A stretch of 64,000 nt of DNA from Onchocerca lupi (lineage: Eukaryota; Nematoda; Chromadorea; Rhabditida; Onchocercidae). The stretch's first letter is position 1. Each line of letters opens with the position of its first letter. Under the pieces are notes generated by a model. It saw nothing but the letters and a program-made list of their open reading frames with translations, ran no database searches and was not told the DNA's origin. The position numbers and the translations under genes were made by a program. This document shows, piece by piece, positions 36,201-48,457 of this stretch. The stretch covers positions 22,307 through 86,306 of the forward strand of contig JAOVVO010000323.1 in NCBI GenBank assembly GCA_028564675.1. Direction: 5' to 3'.

Positions 36201-39200
36201 ATGCTAGCAGCTTTGTATTGCCTCCTGTTCTTGATGATAGTTTTCCAAAATTCAAGTTTACAATTACCGAATTGAATTCGTTCTCTGACATTGTGAGTTT
36301 GAATCGTTTCAATGACGTTGAGGTGATACAATTTTTTACCTGCCGATTTTAAAGAGTGCTCTTTAATTTTACTGAGTTGCAGATGGAACGATTATTGAGA
36401 AGGCCATTATTGGATGTCATGGACGGATATGCCACTGAAGTGTATATAGTAAATAAATTTTTTTTTCTTCTGCTTTACTTCCGCTTTTAGCATGCTTTTC
36501 ATTTTCTGATTTCTTCTTATTTTTAAATTGAAACTGGAAACTTATGTTCAGAGTGAGCAGATTAAACGTTTCCCATATAAAACATTATCGGAATGTCTTT
36601 CATTGGTTTTTGTAACGGCCGCTAGAGATGCTTATGCGCCGTATGATTTGTTGAAACTGGAAAAATCTTTGTCCCAAAAATTTGCTCGAGAGGTAAAGCC
36701 ATTATTTTCGTTTGAATAAATTCATTCAAGTGATATTTCTGGAACGTTTCACATTGGATTAATATTTGTGATTTTGTTAATCCATTCTTTTCAAATTTAA
36801 GAACTATGCATATTAATCTTCACAGATTATAGTTTTAACGGTGTTAATGAAAATGGCCGCTTACAATTAATGTATGAACTGTAAATAATGAGAACTGAAT
36901 CAGTTTACTTTAGGTGAAAACATTTGCTATGGAACTATATTCGAAGGGAGAAGATTTTCTAAATGCTCAGAAACTAAACGAAGATGAACGAATATCACGT
37001 TATCCACTTTTGATTAATCGAGCAAAAATGAACATTCTTTGCAGTTCGGTTTGTCTTGAACTTATGGTTTGGGCTACATGCGATGAAATCGGTATGTTTC
37101 ATTGAGTAACGAAATTCTATTTTATCTGTATAGGGCAACTCCTTCCATGAAATATGACTTATTATTCAGCGCAGTACAGAAATACCATCAATTAAACAAT
37201 GTCGAGAACAGCGGAATGTACTTATCACTTATTAATAAAAGCTCCTAGTTATCCTTAAAGTATGCCCCATGTTGGTCTCAGCTAAGCTCAGGAAGGATTT
37301 ACACTGCCAAAACGTAGTCAATTCGCATCTTAAACGAAATTAGATGATTTTTCCAGTCTTCAGTTACATCCTTATTAGAAGCATTATACTGATTAAAATG
37401 ACTCTCCGAAAGTCATTCCAAACGAAGTGCTTGATTAACGCATTTCGACCTTAAATTAGTACTAAGATAGTTAATCATTAAAATAATTGTATAAAATCGT
37501 AGGCGCTGCGACATTTTTCTAACTAATTTTGTAAAACTTTCATTTCATTGTAACATAAGCGATAGGAATGGATACAAAGTTATTTATTGATCGAACCGTG
37601 TTTCTCTTATCAGTTGATAACAATTTATAAATTAATATTGTCATATAGATCATATATCAGTAGAATATAGATCTGGAACTCATCAGAAAACGGATGTTTT
37701 TTTACAGATGCAGAATCACTTCATGCTACAATATCTAATCGTCTTTGGCATGGTCATGGACATCGTTATGCATTAGCTAAAATATCTCTAATAATGATGG
37801 CTTTAGAAGCACTTGGCTCACTTGCTGTTAAATTCCCAACAATTGCTGCAACATTGGCAGTTAACAGTCTTAGCCAATTTTTAGTTGAACCTTCGCCTGT
37901 TTTCTCAAAATTAGCTGTAGATCTCGGTGTGAGTTTTCATGCTACTGTACTGTTAATCGAAATGGTATTAAATACACTTTTTGTTATGTATAAAAGCGGA
38001 AAGCTCAGCATCATGGTATTATAACGAAACATTATGGTATACTGTGCAATATGGTGAACGTTTAAGTATATTTAATTTTTTATATGACTTGGATTTGTTA
38101 CAGGTTATGGAAAAACGTGTCTTCAGTGAAGGAGATCGGAAAGATGGAGAAGTGATTAAAAAAAAGCTTACTTTTGAAAGCTTAAGAAAAATGGCAATTA
38201 ACTCTCTTTGCAGGTATCTATTTAAAATATCTGATTCATTAAAAATTTCGTGAGTAAATTAATTTAATTTTCAGAGCACTAAGGTCGGCTATGATAGTTG
38301 ACAATTCATCTGTGCAAGCCTGTCTGACGAATATTTCCTCCAAACTATTCCTGATTGCCAACAAAGACTCAAATTAGTATGATTAATGCTTATTTAATTC
38401 CGAATTCTCATTCCTTTTGTGGTGCGTTGGTTCTCTTTATCCAATTAAAGTGACTATTGTGTTAATTTTCCTTCACTCTGTGTCTATTTCTGTACAAAAT
38501 TTAAATTTTACATCGATTTATATCAAGAAATATTCATTTCGTTAATGACAGAATCTAAGTTCATTATGTTTAGTGGTTCGGCCCTAGCTTTGGAAAATGC
38601 AATTCATATTGTTGGTGGTATTGGTGCTGCATTGGTTGATGTAGAAAATGTTCCGCAACTTGCTTTCAATGTATTTTTTCATTTATTATCTATTGATATT
38701 TTAGCAGACTTCTGGTTTGTAAAGGACATAACGGATTCCTTTTCCTAGTCAACATCAGAATATTTAAAGTTCAAAAAAACATACATTTTAGTACAGAATA
38801 TTTGTTAGTTAATAATAAATTTCTTTTAAATAGCACGAATAACTTCATATCAATAGATTTTATATTTGCTGGTAATGCATGTAATTATCATTAAAACTGA
38901 AAATATTTACCCAAGTTTGAAGGAAGAAAAATTGTTTTGTTGTTAAGTAATTTTTGAAATATTATAAGTCTGTAACTTTGCTGTGCTTTTCCTAAATGTA
39001 GTATTTCCATCACTGTACAACACATGTCTCTTTACTGATTATTGTTTTCGAATAAAATCGTTGAAAAATTACATGCTCTTTCAGGTTTTTCAACAAGCTT
39101 TTACGGAAACATCCACGAATCATGATGTCATTGTTGCGGAACTAGCTAATATGTGGATAGCCGGCGCGGTATGCTTGTTGGTCATTGTTAATTCACTTTC

Positions 39201-42200
39201 TTCCAAAATAGCATTTCGGGCAAACCATAGAGTTGTTTTATTTCAGCGTAACATTCATGATCTGATTTGGTTGCTGTTTACGAAAATAACCATTGAGTCA
39301 AGTAGTCGAGCTTATGATGCTGATGCTACTAACGGTGTGGAACATCGTTATGCGTAAGTTTAAGATTTTATTATATTTGATATTGCAAAAAGAAATGTAC
39401 CAATTTAAGATATCTATCTCTGGCAGTTGACAATGCAATGGCTAAAATGGCAGAGAATGTGAATCATGATGAAGACAAATTAACATTACTGTACCGTTTT
39501 TTGGAACTTTTTGTGCAATTGGGACATGAAGGAAGAAAGGCTGGTGAAAAATTGGCAAAGGTTATGAAGGTAATTTATTTTTATATAACCTTATCAATTT
39601 TTTTGCCAAGTGGACTAGTGACAACCAAATATTTCAAAATTTAAGAACCTTATGTCATGTACGATTACTAATTATTCATTTTTTTCAAAATTTTGTCATA
39701 AATGAATCGAAAAACTTGAAAGTGATTTCAGTCAATTCTTCAAGTTGGATGTTCATTGGTTGACATATAATTTTTGTCTTTTGAAGAGACAAGTTTATGC
39801 TGTTATTATTGCTTCACTCATTTCCAGCTTTCAACTGGTGCTGGTAATTTGGGCGTTTTGATTCCAAAAATCGCTTCGTTATTACGTAGATTTGAGACGA
39901 TAAAGAACCCATCTGTTCGATTACGGAATTTGTTTCGTGACTTTTGGTTTTGCTGCACAGTGCTCGGATTTAATGTTGCCCGGATAGGTTGGTGTTTTCT
40001 GCAACAACATAAATTTCTGTTGAATTTTCATTAGTAAATGCTGAATCAAAAACAAACATTGAAGGCGTACTACTTTGCTCGTATTTTATTTTTTGAATCA
40101 TATTTTTGATTCAGTTGGAGACTTGAATTACTGTATTTTATTTATCTGATAGCAAAGATATGCATAAAATTAAATCTAGGTCTTTGGCCAGAAGAATGGT
40201 TTGAAGCTGCTTGTGAAATTGCTTGTAAATCTCCTGTACTCACACCTCAGGGGAGTCTCCGTGCTGAACTTGTTGCAAACGCTACGATCAAAAGCAGTAG
40301 TGTGTTATCGGTTTGTTTCAAATGTAATCTCTTTTGTAGTATTAAGGACAATGTTTTTATTTCATACTGCAAATGATGGGTAACATGTGGGATGAATCGA
40401 AAATACGTCTTCTATACTGTTATGCTGAAATAGTGAACCAATAAATTAATTTATATATGTATTTAGCATTAACTTTAACCTCCTAATCGCCTGAAACATA
40501 GTCATAGTCAAAAATATTGTTGCTTACATTTATTGACTGATTCCGTATCTCAGAACTGGATATTACTGATGAAAACAACAGCTTCCGAAATATGAAAATT
40601 TTGAAATATTCAGAAGTTGTACAGTTTTTCAATTTTCAGGCAGAATTGCAAGAAATCAGAGTAACTATTTTGTCAGAAATCTGTCCTTCTCCCGAGATAA
40701 TAGCGGTTGTTAATAAGTTGGAATTTACCCATTGTATTTATCTCTTATCAGTATTCCGCATGGAGCTTATGCGTGCATTGCATTCTGAAGAACCGGAAGC
40801 AGTTCATTCAATATTTCAGTACCTTGAAGACAAGTAATTTATGTCAAAGCGTTAATTAATTTTCTTGAAATTGACTGGATTAATTAGTAAATTTAACGAA
40901 CAATAGTGATGATGGTTTGATCATTTTATCGAGCATATATTAATAAAATCTAGGATGTATAGCATTAACGCTGGTATAAGCAGACATAGTCTGATAAAAT
41001 AGTGAAACTGATCTATTTACATATTGACAATATTTTTGAGATCTATAAGAAAAGACAAGGATGGAATTTGGACATGCCTTCTTGCAGCAGCACGAGCCAT
41101 TTTCAGTGAATATTTAAAAGTTGCTAGTAATCGAAATTTGGATTCAGCTCATGAACGTCAGCTTGAATTGCATGCTCAATTTCTGCTTACCATGTTCAAT
41201 CATCATCTCAAAGAGGTAGGAATTTTGTTGCTCAGAGAGTTGTCGATTGAATATTTTATTTGGAATATTACAGGTTAGGAAATGCGCAGATACTTGTCTT
41301 ACCAATTTAATTGGTAGCTTTCCACATTTGCTTTGGAATGGCAACATTATCAATGTTGCATTACAAATACTGGAAACACTTTCAATCAATCTCGAAAACG
41401 ACACCGATTGCAAAATTATGACTTTGTTTTTTCCATCTTTGCAACGAACTATACAACTTCAGGTGTTTTGCCAATCACACATAATATTTTTCATTTCAGA
41501 AGAGTAAAATATGGATTTACATTCTTACAACAAATTCTTACAGTTTTAAATTTTTTATTTTTCAACCAAATATGACTTAAGGATACTTTGGATCGAAGGA
41601 AATTGGTGGTACAAGACTTCTCTCTGCGCTGTGAACAAATTCTTAAGGAGGCAATCAAATGGGCACCAGGCAGTACTCGAAGCTATTTTGTTGTAAGTTC
41701 TCATTGATCATTTGATTTGTTTGTTTACTAAAGATTTCAGATCCTTATTTATTAATAATCGAGTCAGATGTTTAGAAAACACGTCAGCAAATTGCGCTAT
41801 TTTATTACAAAACTAATGACATTTGAAAATTCATTTGAGAATCAAAAAGGAATGATTTTATCTGTTAAGAAATATATTGCGGGCATTAATCCTGGCTGTA
41901 CTGGCAATTTCCGATTAACAGTAGAAGCTATCCTGAAAAGTCTAAACGATGCATCTGGTTGTACAAATGATACCAGCCCATCGCTTTATCTTTCTTCTCT
42001 ACATCTAAGGTCTTTGTATCTTGGCAAGGTGAAATTTTATAATTTTAATTTTTACTGTTTTCAATTCAACGAATCGCTAAAGAAATTTCCATTTGTAAAT
42101 TTAGGTGAAGGGCATGATAGAAACATTCAAAGCTGAAGAAGAGGCTAGATCACAAGAGCTGCTTGCTGATTTATTTGAGCAACAACTGGAAAAAGCTTGT

Positions 42201-45200
42201 GCAAATGGATGTGACAAAGTGATATCCGAATCCGTATTGAAATTAGCAGCTCTTTTCGTTTTAATGAAAGAAACATCTAATCAAAGTAATGATATTTCAC
42301 TTACAGTTATAAGAGAATTCACATATTGAGATGTTATGTAGAGTAAGTTGTTTTATTAACTGATGAATTTCATCCTTTTGATATTTATAAAATCTTAAAT
42401 TAAAAAATATTTGCATATAGAAACTATTCTTTTCATTCAATGTTTCTTGATCCATGTATTGGATCAAATTTTTTTTTTTTTTTTTTTCATACTCAGCTCA
42501 ACTGTTAAAATTAGTTTTTATAGTTTTATTCATGTCATTTATTCAAATTGCCGGATATTTAATAAATATTATGACAATTCTTCTTGTTTTGTAGTTCCAA
42601 AAAAAAAAAAAACTTTTTTTAGAACTGGATGGTCGCCTGTTACATATCCTTGTTTTTGTACCACTCAAGAATTTCACTGCTTCAACAATGCGTCTTTGTG
42701 TAATCGTATGGAACTGGATCCTTGTTGCCCGAGAAGATATTCAGCTTCAAGTAGGAGATTTTTTCATTTCAAATGCGAAAAAACTTGTTGCATTGCTATC
42801 AGATAAATGTATGACGAGACTTGGATTTAGTTTCTTCGGGAAATGGCGACATGTTGGACAATTGCTTCACAAGATCAACTAGGTATCTTCCAGCGTGACT
42901 CCGAGATTGTTTCTCCTTTGAGCTTGCAGTGTTGCTTGGCACCAAAGCGACCACATATTGTTCCGCACAATATATGGATTTGCGTATGCTTAATTTTCTG
43001 ACAGATGTACATTATTATTAACCCCTATGAGAAGTTCAAAGTCTTCGTTGTGAAAGTCAATAATTAGAAGTGATTTATGATGCACGGAATCAACTAAAAA
43101 TATGTTTGGATCTATTAGAAACACTGTAGTTTCTCCTAGATTTTGAAGCGTTATCCTGGAAAAAAGGATTTTGAAGAATTTTTAGTTTTTGGTAGAAAGA
43201 GTGGATATTGCCAAATATTCAAGCAGAGAACAGCTGGACATTTTGGAATTGATGTTTGTTCAAACACTTCCATTGAATGTGGGCCGCTTAAGAGTAGATG
43301 TTAATTCATCATCATGTATTTCTTTCGATTCGACTTTCAATAGAGTCGATCTGGCGCATGGTAATTTTTTGTGTTTTATTTAGAATATATAATCTATAGA
43401 TTTCTGGAAAAAATAAAGTGAAAGAAAAAATTGAAATTATAAATTTCTCCTTTCTCTATTCATAATATTCATAATAGAGAAAATAAGAAATCTTTAATTT
43501 CGATTTCTGCGGTCGAAGAAATCTGTATAAGGAAAATGATTAAATGGGTCTTTTAATTTGTGTTCCAGGAAAGTTATATTCCGTCCCATTGTGAATGTAC
43601 TATGTTTCAATTTGAATTTCTTTCTAAACTAATTCTAAATTGTCTAAATTTTGAGTTACGATGACGAGAAATGTTGAGGCGATTGGACTACGTTGTCATC
43701 TTCTTAACTGCGTACTTTCCATGATACAGCGCGACTCGATATCATTTCACATTTCCAAAAATATTTTGCGACAGCGTGTATATTGTGCAATGTTGGATTA
43801 CTTTTCGTATGTTGATCTGTTTTACAACTATCTAAACTACAAATTTTAGAATTTTCCTAATAACAATTTTTCTTTGTCTGGTTGTAGTGTTGCTGCTCAA
43901 ACTCCAACACAGAACTCAGAACAGTTGAAGAATGATATACGATGGCTAATCACATTTTGGAATACTCTTTTCTCGGATGTGAAATATATCAAAAAAGAAG
44001 TATTTGCTAGCATCGGTAAGCATCTTTTAAGTGGTTTTTCTCTCGTTTGTTATTAATCATATTTGATGGATATTGTAGACAACGAACTCAACTTGGAATC
44101 TCTCCAGCAAATTTTAAACGGCAACTACAAATCTGGAACGACATACAAGTAAGTCTTATGTACTATTCTGCTTTAGATTTTTTTTTCAATAATTTAAGTT
44201 ACTACTTTTATTTATATTGTTTTATTTACAAGTGGTGAAAGTATAGTGTCAATGATGTATTTAGCCGCGCTGACATGCAAACTCGTCATGCACTGACAAC
44301 TAGCGGTTACAACTGGGTAACACTTGTAGCTGCACAAGGTAGAGCTACTTCGCTACAGAAAAGTGCACTCAATGCCGGTTAGGCTTCTTTTTTGAAATCC
44401 AAATTTTGGCTAAGAAGTCCTAATTATCCATAGGATAATTAAATGTCAACAGTTCAGAACGATGACATCTTACATTCAGTAAAGAGTCGATAGACCAGAA
44501 AATGTGTAAACTCTCCTAGGAAGTTGTGGAACCGAAGTTTTTTATTAATTTCCTTTTTTTGTTTCTTGGAATTCAGATTTTTAGAACTATAAAGATTTGT
44601 CTATACGAAGTTTTATGATTTGATTAATGAAGATGAAGCACTAATAACTATCAGAAAACAGCAACAATTGCACTTTTTTCCAAGCAATTCCGAAATATAA
44701 CTAACGCGTTTTTGCTTATCTTCAAAATTCCTTTTTTAATTTTGCGGGAAAGAGTTCCAACGACTTTTTACGGTTAAATTAGAACAGTCATAAAGCTAAA
44801 TCTTGGATGAAAATGTTAATAAACTTGCTTTTTTTCTTTTTAAATGATTTTTTGGTTATGAAGCTTCAAAAAATTGTGCAGTTGACAGAAAGAAAATTTC
44901 TTAAAGGAAGTGGAAACTTCGAAATAAGTTTTTTCGAAGTTTTTTTTGGAAATTTTCAAAAAATTGAATTCATCCAAGGGAAGACACCTATATGCAATTT
45001 TCTTTTCTGGAATTTTAAGGGAGAAGTCAGTCATTTGTCTCAGCGCAGCTTCATAGTCCTACATATGGTTTAGTGAATAAAAAAATATTAAGTACTGAAC
45101 TTTCCTACATCTTCATTCAACAATCATAATTTGATAGTATTGTAGCATTGTAATTTTAAAATTCATATTATTTGTTGAATTAGCTTTTTTTCTTGATTTC

Positions 45201-48200
45201 CAGATTCCAGTCAATCCAATCCAAACAAGCATGCAGAACAGCAAATGAAACTTTACAATCGTTATCGAAATTTGATCTTGATATTTGTCGTAAGCATTCC
45301 AGTTAGAAAATTTCGAATACTACTGCACGAATCTATATGTTTTATTTGAATTGCATTTTCAACTGCCTTTTTAGGCGAATGAAATTGAACGCTTAAGTGC
45401 ATGGCTAAATCCATTGGGTGAAGCTGTGGGTTTGGAAGATTCAAATATTGAACAGTGGCGAAAATCAACATTTCCTGAAGCGAGAACAGAAGCTAAACTT
45501 CTTCGAGAAAATGTCAGAATTGCTTGGCAAATTTGCCCCGATTTGGCAGTATTTATGCCATCAAGGCAAGTAACTAGACGAAATAGTTTCCTCTTAAAAA
45601 ATGTAGATGATAGTTGTCTCTCTAAAAAGATATTTCGAATTACTTTCATTTAAAGAGCAAGCTGCCATTTATTTCTCATATTTTTCTTTTATTACTCTTC
45701 AGATTTCGTTCTTGTTCTGCTTGTCATACAGCTGTCCAGGAGTTACTCGTGAATTCGCCGGAATTAGTGACTGATTTGCCAGAAGCTCTTTCTCTGATGC
45801 TGGGAGAAGGAAAGATTCTCGAAGAAAAAGTGGAGGTAATTCATCTTAGACCATTATGTCATGCTATTTCATTCCGATTTGTTTCAAGTTCATATTCACT
45901 AGTAATGGTTAATAAAATATACATTACAAATTATAAAGAACTAAATGAGAAATAAGAATTTTGAGACAAAAATTCAGAAAAGTAAAACTTGTAAATATTT
46001 TCTTTGATATACATTATTATGGTTGTTGCAACCGTCTCCTAAAATAAGATATATCCTGGAAAAGGATATTATTAAGAATAGAATTATGAGACATTCGGAT
46101 TTGCTTTCACACATATTTTAGAAGAAGTTTCATCAAAATCTCATTTAGTCGCTTGTTACAAAATCTCTATCTACTGAAAGGGTAGAAATGAATAGAAATA
46201 TTTTCTTTCCTTGATTCTCTTATTTCAAGATGTTAATATTTTTAACAGGACTTGAAAACATTAAGTCACATTTTAACATGGGCAGCATGTGATCCAGTGA
46301 TGGCTTTATCGTTGCTCGGTGCACGCCAATATCCAACACATCCCATTACAGTGCAGTATGCTGTACGCGTATTGAGATCATATCCACCTAATGTGCTTCT
46401 GCTGTATATTCCGCAGCTTGTTCAAGCCTTACGATATGATACGGTATATTTTAATTAGAAAGTTCTGAAGACTATTTAAAACTGATTAGGTTCCGTTTCA
46501 GTTTTCAACATAGCTCGAATAATTTTTAGATGGGTTATGTTGCTGAGCTAATTATGTGGTTGGCTGATCATTCACAACTTTTGGCTCATCAGTTGTTATG
46601 GAACATGCAAGCAAATATGTACAGAGATGAAGATTTAAAGGAAAAGGATCCCGATTTATATGGACCTTTAAGCGAATTGATCAACAAGGCAAGTTCCTTA
46701 GACATTTATTTATTTCTTCTTTTTATATTTAATTATATCATTTTCAAATTCCTTTATTTAGATAATATCAAATATGGAAGGCGCTGCACGAAAATTTTAC
46801 GAAAACGAATTCGACTTATTCAAGCATATCACCGATATATCAGGGAAAATAAGGCCGTTCCCAAAGGGCGAAGCTAGAAAAAAGGCTTGTCTAAGTGCCC
46901 TCGCTGAGATACATATAAAAACAGTAGCTTATCTACCATCTAATCCAGAAGCAGTAGTTTTGGATATAGATTACAAAAGTGGTACTCCGATGCAAAGGTA
47001 AGATTGCACCTCAATTGAATGAAAAGTGCTTCCAAAAATTTCGAGAAACTTTCATAACTATTTAACAATTTCTAGTGCCGCCAAAGCGCCCTTTTTGGCG
47101 CGATTCAAAGTTCTTCATTGTGGTATTCAGAAATTGGAGCAATTAGGAATCGCCGCTCATCAGCAGAAACCTACTCCGGAAACAGATATTCAGTTTTTTT
47201 CAAGATCAAAAGATAGTCTTATTTGTTGGCAAGCAGCCATTTTTAAAGTTGGCATTTTTATTTTTGAGAATTTTATATTTTCTTGATTTGTCTTCATTTT
47301 TTTTTTTCAGATGTGATAAAAAAACAAATAAAATTCACTATTCTATTCATCACTGAGTCACTAATTTGGTCAGAATTATAAGCGGTCATTTTATATATTT
47401 TACTTCAGGTTGGTGACGATGTGCGTCAGGATATGTTAGCGCTACAACTAATGAGTCTAATGCGTAACATTTTTAATTCTGTGGACTTGGACGTTCGTCT
47501 ATTTCCGTATAGAGTTGTAGCTACTGGGCCTGGTTGTGGGATAATTGAATGTGTTCCAAATTCGAAATCGAGAGATCAATTGGGAAGGCAGACTGATTTT
47601 GGCTAGTTTTATTTTTTCCGTATTCCAAATGTATACGTTTTGTTTCTCGAAGTTGTGAAATTCTGTTACAGGATTGTATGAGTACTTTCTGACGACATAT
47701 GGTGATGAAAACACTGAAACATTGCAACTGGCAAGACGAAATTTCATTCGCAGTATGGCAGCTTATAGTGTTTTTAGTTTCTTGCTGCAGATCAAAGATC
47801 GACATAATGGAAATATTATGATTGACAGTGATGGTCATATTGTGCATATTGGTTGGCTTTTTTGAGCATTTCATTTTTTGAATGTTTTTCTCATTACTGG
47901 AAGATTTATGTTTCTTTATTTTTACTGGATATTTTCTTCAGAAATAATTTTTTAGATTTCGGCTTTATGTTTGAGAGCAGTCCAGGAGGAAATCTTGGAT
48001 TTGAACCAGATTTTAAACTTTCGCAAGAAATGGTGGCAATTATGGGCGGCAAAATGGAAGCACCAAGCTTCCGATTATTTGCATCACTTTGTGTCCAAGC
48101 ATATCTGGCTGTTCGACCATATTATAAAGTGTGTAATCCTTTTTCTTGATAATTGTTCCGGTGAATTCATTTTGCATACTAAGTTCAAATTTACACTAGC

Positions 48201-48457
48201 AATTTAATTACGAAATTTGCAAATTTATAATATAAAAATTGCAGGCGTTTATTGCTTTGGTGTCGTTGATGTTGGACACACATCTTCCATGTTTTCGCGG
48301 TAAAACTATACAACAATTCCGAGATCGTTTTGCACCACAGTTGTCCGATCGTGATGCGGCAAAGTATATGATGAGTATAATACGGAATTGTTTTCTAAAT
48401 GTACGAAGCAAAATGTACGATCAATTGCAATATATACAAAATGAGATACCATATTAA
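33220..48457 (+). CDS. pi4ka: Phosphatidylinositol 4-kinase III alpha
   Basis: About 42 exons join into one continuous frame of about 2,174 residues (human PI4KA is 2,102). First exons: 33220-33291, 34144-34269, 34443-34578, 35442-35618, 35840-35999 and 36091-36322. Last exons: 45375-45565, 45703-45835, 46249-46443, 46530-46688, 46762-46997, 47076-47247, 47409-47601, 47672-47851, 47956-48128 and 48245-48457. The helical solenoid fills the first three quarters (LLRAFGRYS, LELMVWA, LELFVQLGHEG, AGNLGVLIP, LFRDFWF, GLWPEEWFEA). A PIK helical domain follows (LRSYPPNVLLLYIPQLVQAL), then the kinase: GTPMQSAAKAPF, VGDDVRQDMLALQ, FPYRVVAT, IKDRHNGNIM (catalytic loop), DFGFMFESSPGG (metal site) and a C-terminal QNEIPY. 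It makes PI4P at the plasma membrane with TTC7/EFR3. Three introns near the 3' end need GC donors. The only soft spots are 37,997-38,103 and the exon end at 40,301/40,310. Confidence 0.95.
45566..45702 (+). other. GC-AG intron in PI4KA (1)
   Basis: Exon ends TCAAG, intron starts GCAAGT. Only this donor keeps the frame into RFRSCSACH; the nearby GT at 45,570 would give a stop in the next exon. Confidence 0.8.
46689..46761 (+). other. GC-AG intron in PI4KA (2)
   Basis: Exon ends ...CTGATCAACAAG in register ELINK, intron starts GCAAGT, and the next exon continues IISNMEGAARKFY in phase 0 as in other PI4KA proteins. A GT three bases inside would shift the frame. Confidence 0.8.
47602..47671 (+). 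other. GC-AG intron in PI4KA (3)
   Basis: The invariant QTDFG-LYEY junction requires the intron to start GCTAGT after TTTTG. No GT donor nearby preserves the frame, because TAG follows in frame. The flank is weaker than in the other two. Confidence 0.7.

Noticed and set aside
42751..42882. Open frame continuing after the PI4KA exon that ends at 42,750
   Set aside because: It is intron read-through. Splicing the 80-base GTAGGA...TTTAG intron restores the conserved FLREMATCW continuation.
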